A stretch of 64,000 bases of DNA, taken from assembly GCF_045310695.1 (NCBI RefSeq), contig NZ_JBJIAA010000005.1, positions 124,001 through 188,000 on the forward strand, given 5' to 3'. The translations under genes were made by a program, and so were the position numbers. Positions 33,273 through 41,217 of the stretch are shown piece by piece (the stretch's first letter is position 1; each line of letters opens with the position of its first letter). Origin of the DNA: Clostridium_S neuense (lineage in GTDB: Bacteria > Bacillota > Clostridia > Clostridiales > Clostridiaceae). The notes beneath the pieces are model-generated. The model did not search any database. It was not told the DNA's origin and worked only from the letters and a program-made list of their open reading frames with translations.

Positions 33273-33644
33273 GTGAATTTAGAGGATGTAAAAAAATATT
33301 GCAAAGCAAAAAAAGGTGTAACAGAAACCTTTCCCTTTGATGGAGAAACTCTTGTTATGAAGGTTGGCTCCAAAATGTTTTTGCTTACAAATATACATAG
33401 CTCAATTTTGAAAATAAGCCTAAAGTGTGATCCGTTTATGTCTATAGATTTGAGAAGAGATTACAAAGCTGTGGAAGCGGGATATCATTTAAATAAAAAG
33501 CATTGGAATACTATAACGGTAGGGGAAGATCTTGATGATGAGAAAGTAAAGTTTTTAATAGATATTTCTTATGATCTTGTGTTTAAAGGACTTACTAAAA
33601 AAGAAAAGAATTTATTGCAAAGTAACAATGCTTCGTCGCGTTAA
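33273..33644 (+). CDS. MmcQ/YjbR-family protein with repeat-derived C-terminus
   Basis: The 123-residue protein has the YjbR fold signatures ETFPFDGETLVMKVGSKMF, SIDLRRDYKAVEAGYHLNKK, and HWNTITVGEDLDDEKVKFLI. These proteins have a double-wing DNA-binding-like fold but no known reaction. The GTG start at 33273 follows AAGGTGG. The last eight codons (QSNNASSR) and the stop lie inside the terminus of repeat A9, so the original end has been replaced. Confidence 0.85.
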   Translation: MNLEDVKKYCKAKKGVTETFPFDGETLVMKVGSKMFLLTNIHSSILKISLKCDPFMSIDLRRDYKAVEAGYHLNKKHWNTITVGEDLDDEKVKFLIDISYDLVFKGLTKKEKNLLQSNNASSR

Positions 33645-33857
33645 AAAACTCTATAAATCTAAGACTCAAAAATCATAAAATACTAAGAAATTTCAATAAC
33701 TCGCCGATAGCTCAAACAGATTTAAAACTCTAAGCATTTTATGATTTTTGAGCTAAGATTTATTAGAATTTTTTTAAACTGTTCCTTCAGCATTGTTACT
33801 TTGCTCCCACGGTAGTGCAAGGAAAAAATTCCTCCGTACCTACGGAATTTTGGATGT
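33616..33857 (-). repeat. Family A palindromic repeat, copy A9
   Basis: It opens TGCAAAGTAACAATGCTTCG inside the upstream gene and contains the long stem TCTATAAATCTAAGACTCAA pairing with TTGAGCTAAGATTTATTAGA, with loop AACTCGCCGATAGCTC. It closes with TTCCTTCAGCATTGTTACTT and the hairpin CCTCCGTACCTACGGAATTTT. A short family B right-end fragment (CCTTCATTGTACTCTGTTCTC) follows at about 33950. This fills 33645-33994. Confidence 0.78.
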
Positions 33858-33994
33858 AAACTTGTATAGTCCACTATATATAAATCCTTATACTGAAATA
33901 GTATCATTTATAAGTTTTAGATTTTCTGTAGTGAAATGGAAGAAAATCAACCTTCATTGTACTCTGTTCTCTGATTTTTAGTTCGCAACAATTA

Positions 33995-34360
33995 TTATTG
34001 TGGCATTTCCTTATATTGTTTTGTGTAGTCTCTTTTCATGTTATGTTCAAATTTTTTAACATAGGCTTTTGAAAACTCTTCTGGAGATACCTTGAAGCGG
34101 TTAAGGGTATCCATATAGTACATCATAACATCACAAAGTTCTTCAACGAAATGATCTCTTACGGCAGGATTGTTCATGATTTCATCTTCGCCTTTTTTCT
34201 TTATTACAGCGATAACCTCACCTATTTCTTCAATCATATACAATATAAAATTTTTGCCTTTTTCAGGTTCCATTGGAGCCCATTCATCCTTATGTTTTTC
34301 CCATAAATCCATTGAAAATTTTAGCATTTCAGATATGTTTAAATTGCTGTCCTCGGTCAT
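33995..34360 (-). CDS. MazG-like nucleotide pyrophosphohydrolase
   Basis: The 121-residue alpha-helical protein has the metal motif EEIGEVIAVI (about residues 43-52) and EELCDVMMYYMD (about 73-84), the E-x-x-E / E-x-x-D pattern of the MazG/dUTPase superfamily. It probably hydrolyses a nucleoside triphosphate to the monophosphate and pyrophosphate as a house-cleaning enzyme. I chose the ATG at 34360 because AGGAAG lies 8 nt before it; a GTG nine bases upstream would overlap the ribosome site. It is divergent from the PTS regulator. Confidence 0.82.
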   Translation of the reverse strand: MTEDSNLNISEMLKFSMDLWEKHKDEWAPMEPEKGKNFILYMIEEIGEVIAVIKKKGEDEIMNNPAVRDHFVEELCDVMMYYMDTLNRFKVSPEEFSKAYVKKFEHNMKRDYTKQYKEMPQ

Positions 34361-34575
34361 TAAATACACTTCCTTTTTATAGGAGGAGGTGAAAAAAGGT
34401 ATTCTATAGATTTTAATATATCGGGTATGAAGCCTTATTGGCGGCTCTTAAAAAGGGATAACTATATTTTCCACATGCTCCTAAATATTATTTAATACTA
34501 AAATTATAGCACTATAAATTGAGCCTAAGGAAAAATAAATATTTTTTTGCCACATTTCAATGAAAGATTATAATC

Positions 34576-34603
34576 TTGTGTAAACGTATAGATATATTAT
34601 AAT
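34576..34603 (+). promoter_or_regulatory. Candidate promoter of the PRD regulator operon with cre-like site
   Basis: TTGTGT (34576-34581), 16 nt and TATAAT (34598-34603) form a candidate promoter. TGTAAACGTATAGA (34579-34592) overlaps it and partly fits the CcpA cre consensus. Catabolite repression of the PTS operon is inferred. Confidence 0.45.
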
Positions 34604-34661
34604 AAGGTTGTAATGAAAATTAAATATAATTTAGTACTAAAGTTAGAAAGATGGTATACCT

Positions 34662-36791
34662 ATGCTGAATAAACGTTGTTCAAAGTTATTATATGAAGTT
34701 ATTAATGCTGAAGGATATATAAGCATTTCAAATTTATCAAAGAATTTTGGAGTCAGTAACAGAACTATAAGATATGATCTTGACAAGATAGATGATTTCT
34801 TGAAAAGTAGTAATTTGCCACAATTAATTAGAAAACCTAATGAAGGCATAGCCTATAAATGCAGTTCAACAGAAAAAAGCAGTTTACTAAGTTTAATTGG
34901 TGAAGTTGATTTAAATCAATATTCACTATCTCAGGATGAAAGAGTTACCATGATTCTTATTGAGCTATTGGAAAGCAGGAATTACGTGACAATGGACAAA
35001 CTAGCAGAGGACTTGCTTGTAAGTAGAAGCACTATTTTAAAAGATATGGACAAGGTAAGAGAATGGCTAGAAGATAAAAGTATAGAGCTTAAACCTTGTA
35101 AAAGGCATGGAGTAATGATTGCTGGAGAAGAAAAGTATTTGAGAAAGGCAGCAATGAACCTACTTACAGATAATGTTGATATTTATAAGGCGCTTAATTT
35201 AATAAAATACCCCAAGGTTTCAAAATCAGAATTTGCTTTAGAAAAGTACAAAAAGCAGTTTTTTAAGGATATTGATATTTCTTATATAGAAGATTGCTTA
35301 CACCTTGGAGAAAAACAGCTAGAAACAAAATTTACGGATGAAGCTTATTCTGGATTAGTTATTCACATAGCTATTGCAATAAAAAGAATAAAAGAAGAAA
35401 AAGACATTGTAATGCAAAAAGAGGAGCTAAAGGCACTTCAAATTACAAAGGAATTTGTTGTTGCATCAAGCATTGCAAAGGCACTTGAAAATAAGTTCCA
35501 GATTGTTATACCAGTAGATGAAATTGGATATATAACTATTCATTTATTAGGAAGCAATGTTTCTATATCAAAGAATGATGATGCAGATTGGGGAACAATT
35601 GAATTTATTACTAATGATTTAATTAAAAAGGTTAGTTCAGCTTTAAATATTAATTTGGCTTATGATAAGCAGTTATTAAATGGACTTATACAGCATATTA
35701 GGCCAGCAATATATAGATTAAAGCATGATATTACACTAAAAAATCCGTTGATAAAAGAAATAAAAGAATCCTATGAAAAAGTATTTTATGCGGTTAAGAT
35801 GTCTATCTATGGCATAGAAAAATATGCTGGAAGTAAATTAAGTGAAGAGGAAATAGGGTATATAGCTTTACATTTTGGTGCAGCAATAGAAAGAAATAAG
35901 AAAGCAGATAGCTCAAACATAAATGTCATCGTGGTATGTGCCACAGGAATAGGAACCTCAAGGCTTGTGTCATCAAAAATACAGTCCCTTTTCAACTTAA
36001 ACATAATTGATACTGTATCATATCATGATTTAAATAACGCACTTAAAGGCGAAAAAATTGACTTGATTATTACTACTGTGCCTATAAGGTTAGGTATTAA
36101 TAATATTCCATGTATTGAAGTAAATCCTTTTTTAACAGAAAAAAATATAAATGATATAAGCTCAGTTTTAAGAAAGTATGATAGTAGCTATACGAATAAT
36201 ACTCGTAAGATTTCACTAAAAGAAATAATGAAAATAATAAGACGCAACTGTACTATTTTAGATGATGAAAATTTAGCACAAGAATTGGCAAGCTATTTTT
36301 CAATAAATAATGACATTAAGAGAGGAGTTTTTGAACCGATGTTACAGGATGTATTGACAGAAGATTTTATAAAATTGAATGTAGATGCAAAGGATTGGGA
36401 ACAGGCAATAAGATTTGGAGGAGAAATATTAAAAGCTAATGATGTAGTAAAGCAAGAGTATATTGAAGGCATGATTAACAGTGTTAAAACATTAGGACCA
36501 TATGTTGTAATTGCGCCTGGAATTGCAATGCCCCATGCAAGACCAGATGAAAGTGTAAAAAAGATAGGAATGAGTCTTGTAACCTTAAAGGAACCTGTTA
36601 ACTTTGGAAATAAAGACAATGATCCGGTTAGATTAGTAGTATGTTTATGTGCAGTGGATCATACAAGTCACTTAAAGGCTTTGTCTCAGTTAGTTACATT
36701 TCTTGGGGACAAGGATTTTGTAGAAGTTGCATTAAATTCAACTGAGCCTAGTGAAATAACAAATTATATTAAAAACAAGGAGGAAGAATAA
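34662..36791 (+). CDS. BglG-family PTS-dependent transcriptional activator with EIIB and EIIA domains
   Basis: The 709-residue regulator has an N-terminal HTH (ISNLSKNFGVSNRTIRYDLD), a second HTH (VTMDKLAEDLLVSRSTILKD) and two PRD domains (about 190-400) with histidines in VIHIAIAIKRI, YITIHLLG, LIQHIRPA and YIALHFGA. A galactitol-type EIIB domain follows (VVCATGIGTSR, Cys426) and then a fructose/mannitol-type EIIA (GIAMPHARPDE, His625). This is the LicR/MtlR layout: phosphorylation by HPr and the PTS tells it whether substrate and glucose are present. It heads an operon with ulaB, ulaA, tal and tkt. There is no separate EIIA gene, so its EIIA domain may also serve transport. Confidence 0.92.
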   Translation: MLNKRCSKLLYEVINAEGYISISNLSKNFGVSNRTIRYDLDKIDDFLKSSNLPQLIRKPNEGIAYKCSSTEKSSLLSLIGEVDLNQYSLSQDERVTMILIELLESRNYVTMDKLAEDLLVSRSTILKDMDKVREWLEDKSIELKPCKRHGVMIAGEEKYLRKAAMNLLTDNVDIYKALNLIKYPKVSKSEFALEKYKKQFFKDIDISYIEDCLHLGEKQLETKFTDEAYSGLVIHIAIAIKRIKEEKDIVMQKEELKALQITKEFVVASSIAKALENKFQIVIPVDEIGYITIHLLGSNVSISKNDDADWGTIEFITNDLIKKVSSALNINLAYDKQLLNGLIQHIRPAIYRLKHDITLKNPLIKEIKESYEKVFYAVKMSIYGIEKYAGSKLSEEEIGYIALHFGAAIERNKKADSSNINVIVVCATGIGTSRLVSSKIQSLFNLNIIDTVSYHDLNNALKGEKIDLIITTVPIRLGINNIPCIEVNPFLTEKNINDISSVLRKYDSSYTNNTRKISLKEIMKIIRRNCTILDDENLAQELASYFSINNDIKRGVFEPMLQDVLTEDFIKLNVDAKDWEQAIRFGGEILKANDVVKQEYIEGMINSVKTLGPYVVIAPGIAMPHARPDESVKKIGMSLVTLKEPVNFGNKDNDPVRLVVCLCAVDHTSHLKALSQLVTFLGDKDFVEVALNSTEPSEITNYIKNKEEE

Positions 36792-36792
36792 A

Positions 36793-37071
36793 ATGAATAT
36801 TATAACTGTATGTGGAATGGGAATGGGATCGAGCTTAATACTTAAGATGAATATGGATGATATATTAAAGAAAAATGGAATAAGTGCTAATGTTGAGGCA
36901 TGTGATTTGGGGTCTTTAACAGGTAAAGATGCAGATTTAGTTATAACAACTTATGAACTAAAGTCTCAAATTGATGATAAAGGCTATAACACTGTTTATG
37001 TAAAGAATGTAATTGATAAGAAAATAATAGAAGAAACAGTTATGGAAGCAATAAGAAATTTAAATAAATAG
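36793..37071 (+). CDS. ulaB: PTS EIIB component, ascorbate/Ula type
   Basis: The 92-residue protein carries the phospho-cysteine loop TVCGMGMGSSL (Cys7) and a Rossmann-like EIIB fold (DADLVITTYEL). It accepts phosphate from an EIIA and gives it to the sugar during uptake by the next gene. It starts 1 nt after the regulator stop, behind GGAGGA, so it is coupled. The family name comes from ascorbate, but relatives serve other sugars. Confidence 0.88.
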   Translation: MNIITVCGMGMGSSLILKMNMDDILKKNGISANVEACDLGSLTGKDADLVITTYELKSQIDDKGYNTVYVKNVIDKKIIEETVMEAIRNLNK

Positions 37072-37100
37072 CAAAGAGCTATTCTATAGGGGGGAAAATA

Positions 37101-38453
37101 ATGATTAATTTTATTGTGAGTTTTCTTGATCAACCTGCAATCGTTGTAGGAATTATGGCATTGATAGGTTTAATTGCCCTAAAAAAGCCAGTATCCAAGA
37201 TTGTTACTGGAACATTTAAGACTATTATTGGTTTTATAATATTCCAGCTAGGTTCAACTGCAATTTCTGATAATCTCAATATTTTAGGACCTGCATTTCA
37301 AAGTGCCTTCCATATACAAGGAGTTGTGCCAACTAATGAAGCAGTAATAGCTTTAGTTCAAAAGAACTTTGGTACAGAGATGGCACTAATTATGGCATTC
37401 GGATTCATTGTTAATATTTTAATTGCTAGATTCACTTCATTGAAGTACATATTTTTAACAGGTCATCATATGCTATTCATGGCAGGTCTACTAGCAGCAA
37501 TATTATCTGTTTTAGGATTTAAAGGACCTGAGCTTATAGTTGTAGCATCATTACTTTTAGGTGCAGCCATGGTTATAACACCAGCAATGGTTCAGCCTTT
37601 CTATAAGAAAGTAACAGGCAGTGATTCTATTGCGATGGGTCACTTTAATGGTTTAACGTATTCCATTACAGCTTTAGTTTCAAAATTGGTAGGTAACAAA
37701 GAACATTCTACAGAAGATATATATGTTCCAGAAGGATTAAGCTTTTTTAAAGATAATGTAATATCTACAGCTTTGGTTATGTTGATATTATTTGTTCTTA
37801 CATTACATTTAGCTGATACTACTCTTGTAACAAAACTTTCAGGTGGGACAGACATTACTGTATTTGCTATTATGTCAGCATTTAGATTTACTGCAGGTTT
37901 TGTAATGGTGCTTCAAGGTGTTAGAATGATGCTTGCTGAAATAGTTCCAGCATTTAAAGGTATTTCAGAAAAACTAGTTCCAAATGCAGTTCCAGCACTT
38001 GATTGTCCAGTAATATTCCCATTTGCACCAAATGCAGTAATTATAGGTTTCATAGCATCCTTAGTAGGCGCTATAGTATCCTTCTTAATATTGCCAGTTG
38101 TTGGATTGCCAGTGCTAATACCAGGTTTGATACCAGCCTTCTTTGTTGGAGCGGCAGCAGGGGTTCTTGCTAATGCACAAGGAGGGTTAAGAGGAACTGT
38201 AGTAGGATGTTTTGTTAATGGATTAATCATAAATACAATACCAGCATTCTTACTTCCATTGCTTGGAGGCTTAGGATATGCAAATTCAACCTTCGGTGAT
38301 TCTGATTTTTGTCTTGATGGTATAGTCGTTGGAAATATAGGAAAAGTATTTTCTAAGGCTGGCATTTATGGCTTGATAGTTATAATAGCAATAGTATTTA
38401 TAGGAATTACAATAGGATCAAAAGCTAAAGGACAAAAACAAGCTGATGCATAG
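37101..38453 (+). CDS. ulaA: PTS EIIC component, ascorbate/Ula (SgaT) type
   Basis: The 450-residue membrane protein has about eleven hydrophobic segments. The family marks are GTFKTIIGFIIFQLGSTAIS near residue 35, FMAGLLAAILSVLGF, and APNAVIIGFIASLVGAI (about 307-323). A late PGLIPAFFVGAAAGVLANAQ element is also present. It forms the channel that takes up and phosphorylates the sugar with UlaB. None of the ascorbate-breakdown genes (ulaD, ulaE, ulaF, ulaG) is present, so L-ascorbate is not clearly the substrate. Confidence 0.88.
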   Translation: MINFIVSFLDQPAIVVGIMALIGLIALKKPVSKIVTGTFKTIIGFIIFQLGSTAISDNLNILGPAFQSAFHIQGVVPTNEAVIALVQKNFGTEMALIMAFGFIVNILIARFTSLKYIFLTGHHMLFMAGLLAAILSVLGFKGPELIVVASLLLGAAMVITPAMVQPFYKKVTGSDSIAMGHFNGLTYSITALVSKLVGNKEHSTEDIYVPEGLSFFKDNVISTALVMLILFVLTLHLADTTLVTKLSGGTDITVFAIMSAFRFTAGFVMVLQGVRMMLAEIVPAFKGISEKLVPNAVPALDCPVIFPFAPNAVIIGFIASLVGAIVSFLILPVVGLPVLIPGLIPAFFVGAAAGVLANAQGGLRGTVVGCFVNGLIINTIPAFLLPLLGGLGYANSTFGDSDFCLDGIVVGNIGKVFSKAGIYGLIVIIAIVFIGITIGSKAKGQKQADA

Positions 38454-38460
38454 ATTAAAC

Positions 38461-38495
38461 GTAAATGACCGAGTTCTCTTGGTCATTTACATTTT
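38461..38495 (+). terminator. Hairpin between ulaA and tal (possible partial terminator)
   Basis: GTAAATGACC (38461-38470) pairs exactly with GGTCATTTAC (38481-38490), followed by a short ATTTT. The weak T-run suggests partial termination or RNA stabilisation inside the operon. Confidence 0.6.
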
Positions 38496-38523
38496 AAAGA
38501 AATAGCGAAAGGAAGAGGTTATA

Positions 38524-39168
38524 ATGAAAATATTTATTGATACAGCAAATGTAGAGGAAATTAGGGAAGCGGCTAAGTTAGGCGTCATTGATGGAGTTAC
38601 AACAAATCCGTCACTTGTAGCTAAGGAAGGAAGAGATGTTAAAGAAGTCATAAATGAAATATGTTCAATAGTTGACGGACCTATAAGTGGAGAAGTTATA
38701 AGTACTGACGCAGAAGGTATGGTTAAAGAAGGAAAAGAGCTCTCAAAGATAAATAAAAATATAATAGTAAAAATACCAATGGGATTAGAGGGCTTAAAAG
38801 CAGTAGCAGAGCTCCATAAAATCGGAATAAAAACTAATGTGACTTTAATTTTTTCTGCTCAGCAGGCACTTCTTGCGGCAAAAGCTGGGGCAAGCTACGT
38901 TAGTCCTTTTGTAGGAAGATTAGATGATATAGGTAATGGTGGAATTGAGGTTGTAGCCGATATTGCTAAGATATTTAAAATATACAATATTAAAACAGAA
39001 ATTATTGCAGCAAGTATAAGAAATCCAATACAAGTACTGGAGGTAGCTAAAGTAGGTTCAGATATAGCTACAATACCATATAAAATAATAATACAAATGA
39101 CAAAGCATCCTCTTACAGATAAGGGTATGGAGAAGTTTTTAGAGGACTATAAAAAAGTTGGGAAATAA
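38524..39168 (+). CDS. tal: Transaldolase (TalC-type, small)
   Basis: The 214-residue TIM barrel begins MKIFIDTANVEEIREAAKLG and has GVTTNPSLVAKEG, the Schiff-base lysine in IIVKIPM and GRLDDIGNGG. Two positions separate true transaldolases from fructose-6-phosphate aldolases of this fold: here Glu57 (GEVISTDAEGM, where the aldolase has Gln) and Phe in SPFVGR (where the aldolase has Tyr). Both favour transaldolase. It moves dihydroxyacetone units between sugar phosphates in the pentose-phosphate pathway. GGAAGAGG precedes the ATG. It pairs with the transketolase 25 nt downstream. Confidence 0.9.
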   Translation: MKIFIDTANVEEIREAAKLGVIDGVTTNPSLVAKEGRDVKEVINEICSIVDGPISGEVISTDAEGMVKEGKELSKINKNIIVKIPMGLEGLKAVAELHKIGIKTNVTLIFSAQQALLAAKAGASYVSPFVGRLDDIGNGGIEVVADIAKIFKIYNIKTEIIAASIRNPIQVLEVAKVGSDIATIPYKIIIQMTKHPLTDKGMEKFLEDYKKVGK

Positions 39169-39193
39169 ATTAATTGTTTAGGTGGGATTGAAA

Positions 39194-41167
39194 ATGAACA
39201 TAGATGAATTAACCATAAATACAATTAGAATATTATCTATAGAGGGTGTAGAAAAAGCTAATTCTGGTCACCCCGGAACTCCATTAGGAGCGGCACCTGC
39301 AGCGTTTACCTTATGGGCTAACAATATGAAGCATAATCCTAGTAATCCAGATTGGATAGATAGAGACAGATTTATTTTGTCTTCTGGTCACGCATCGATG
39401 CTTTTATATTCATTGTTAAATGTTTTTGGGTATGACTTATCCATAGAGGATATAAAAAATTATAGACAATGGGAAAGCAAGACACCGGGACATCCTGAGT
39501 ATGGAGTAACTAAGGGTGTTGAAATAAGTACGGGACCACTTGGACAAGGGGTTGCCAATGGGGTTGGAATGGCAATTGCAGAAGCCTATTTATCAAATAA
39601 ATTCAATAGACCAAACTATGATATTGTAAATCATTATACGTATGTTCTAGCAGGAGACGGCTGCATGATGGAAGGAATTTCGAGCGAGGCTGCATCCCTT
39701 GCTGGAACTCTTGGACTTGGAAAGCTTATTTTGCTTTATGATTCAAATAACATATCAATAGAAGGAAGCACAGATATAGCTTTTAGAGAAAATGTCCTAG
39801 AGAGATTTAAAGCCTATGGATGGCAAACCCTTGAAGTTAAGGATGGAAATAATATTGAAGAAATTAATAACGCTATTTGTGAAGCAAAGGCAGAAAAAAA
39901 TAAACCAAGTATAATAAAAATTAAAACTATTATAGGCTTTGGAGCGCCAAAAGCAGGGACTTCAGCAGTTCATGGGGCACCTTTAGGAAAAGAGGGAATA
40001 AAGGCCACAAAGAAAAATTTAAACTGGAATTATGAAGAAGAATTTTACGTACCTGAAAAAGTAAAGAACTATATGAAGGATATTCAAAACAAACTTCAGC
40101 AAGAAGAAAACAAATGGAATGAACTTAAGAAGAACTATGCTAAAGATTATCCAGAGCTTTCAAAGGAATATGAGATGTGGATGAGCGGTAAGTGTAAAGA
40201 GGTCTCAATAAATACCCAAGAATTTGAAAAGGCTGTGGCTACAAGACAAGCTTCATATACAGTTATTAATAAACTTGCAAAGCTTATACCTAACATGATA
40301 GGTGGTTCTGCTGATTTAGCACCTTCAAATAAAACCTATATGGAGGGCGAAGGTGATTTCTCTAAAGAGAACCCTAGTAGAAGAAACCTACATTTCGGTG
40401 TGAGAGAGCATGCTATGGCTGCTATTGCTAATGGCATTAGTATTCATGGTGGACTTAAAATATTTGTTTCAACCTTTTTCGTTTTCAGCGATTACATGAA
40501 AGGTGCTATGAGAATGTCAGCACTTATGGGGCTACCGGTAATGTATATTCTCACTCATGACAGTATAGGAGTTGGTGAAGATGGACCTACCCATGAGCCT
40601 ATAGAGCATTTAGCTTCACTTAGGAGCATTCCAAATCTTACGGTCATAAGACCAGCTGATGCTAAGGAAACTGAGGAAGCTTTTAGCTATGCACTTAGTA
40701 GGTGTGATGGTCCAACAGCATTAATTCTTACAAGGCAAACAGTACCTTTATATGAGGAAACTGGAGGAAAGCTAAATAAAGGGGCATATATACTAAAGGA
40801 TTCTGATAAAAATGAACCAGATTTACTCTTAATGGCTTCAGGTTCTGAAGTAGAACTTATATATAAAGCAGCTAAGGAACTAAAAAAGATAGGAATTGAT
40901 GCTAGAGTTATTAATGTTCCATCCTTCGAAATATTTGATAGTCAAAATGAAGACTATAAAGAAAAGGTAATGCCAAAGACTGTGAGGAATAGAATTGCTG
41001 TAGAAGCAGGGAGTTCATTTGGCTGGCATAAGTATGTTGGAATTGATGGTAAAGTGATAAGTATAGATCACTTTGGAGCTTCAGCACCAGCAAATATTTT
41101 ATTTGAAAAGTATGGCTTTACAATACAAAACATAGTGGAAAGTTCAAAAGAGTTGTGTAATAAATAG
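39194..41167 (+). CDS. tkt: Transketolase
   Basis: The 657-residue enzyme has SGHPGTPLGAAPAAFTLW and SSGHASMLLYSLL at the N-terminus, the thiamine diphosphate motif GDGCMMEGISSEAASLAG with a later DSNNISIEG, and the pyrimidine domain with HFGVREHAMAAIANG and THDSIGVGEDGPTHEP. It ends with a C-terminal regulatory domain. I chose the ATG at 39194, with AGGTGGG upstream; a GTG at 39182 would overlap the ribosome site. With transaldolase it turns pentose 5-phosphates into glycolytic sugars, which suggests that the PTS delivers a pentose or pentitol. Confidence 0.93.
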   Translation: MNIDELTINTIRILSIEGVEKANSGHPGTPLGAAPAAFTLWANNMKHNPSNPDWIDRDRFILSSGHASMLLYSLLNVFGYDLSIEDIKNYRQWESKTPGHPEYGVTKGVEISTGPLGQGVANGVGMAIAEAYLSNKFNRPNYDIVNHYTYVLAGDGCMMEGISSEAASLAGTLGLGKLILLYDSNNISIEGSTDIAFRENVLERFKAYGWQTLEVKDGNNIEEINNAICEAKAEKNKPSIIKIKTIIGFGAPKAGTSAVHGAPLGKEGIKATKKNLNWNYEEEFYVPEKVKNYMKDIQNKLQQEENKWNELKKNYAKDYPELSKEYEMWMSGKCKEVSINTQEFEKAVATRQASYTVINKLAKLIPNMIGGSADLAPSNKTYMEGEGDFSKENPSRRNLHFGVREHAMAAIANGISIHGGLKIFVSTFFVFSDYMKGAMRMSALMGLPVMYILTHDSIGVGEDGPTHEPIEHLASLRSIPNLTVIRPADAKETEEAFSYALSRCDGPTALILTRQTVPLYEETGGKLNKGAYILKDSDKNEPDLLLMASGSEVELIYKAAKELKKIGIDARVINVPSFEIFDSQNEDYKEKVMPKTVRNRIAVEAGSSFGWHKYVGIDGKVISIDHFGASAPANILFEKYGFTIQNIVESSKELCNK

Positions 41168-41170
41168 ATT

Positions 41171-41214
41171 ATAAATAACAAGCAAGTTACTTATTTGCTT
41201 GTTATTTATTTTTG
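41171..41214. terminator. Bidirectional terminator between tkt and the isoprenoid gene
   Basis: ATAAATAACAAGCAA (41171-41185) pairs perfectly with TTGCTTGTTATTTAT (41195-41209), with T-rich sequence on the right and A-rich on the left. Confidence 0.85.
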
Positions 41215-41217
41215 CAG

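Noticed and set aside
34384..34402. A six-codon frame after a strong AGGAGGAGG near 34382, as a leader peptide
   Set aside because: It is too short to support, no attenuator hairpin follows and the region is divergent between two genes.
37913..38365. A long minus-strand frame inside ulaA
   Set aside because: It is the antisense of a hydrophobic gene in which stops are rare, with no ribosome site and no recognisable protein.
38524..39168. Fructose-6-phosphate aldolase
   Set aside because: The Glu57 and Phe (SPFVGR) positions fit transaldolase, where the aldolase would have Gln and Tyr.
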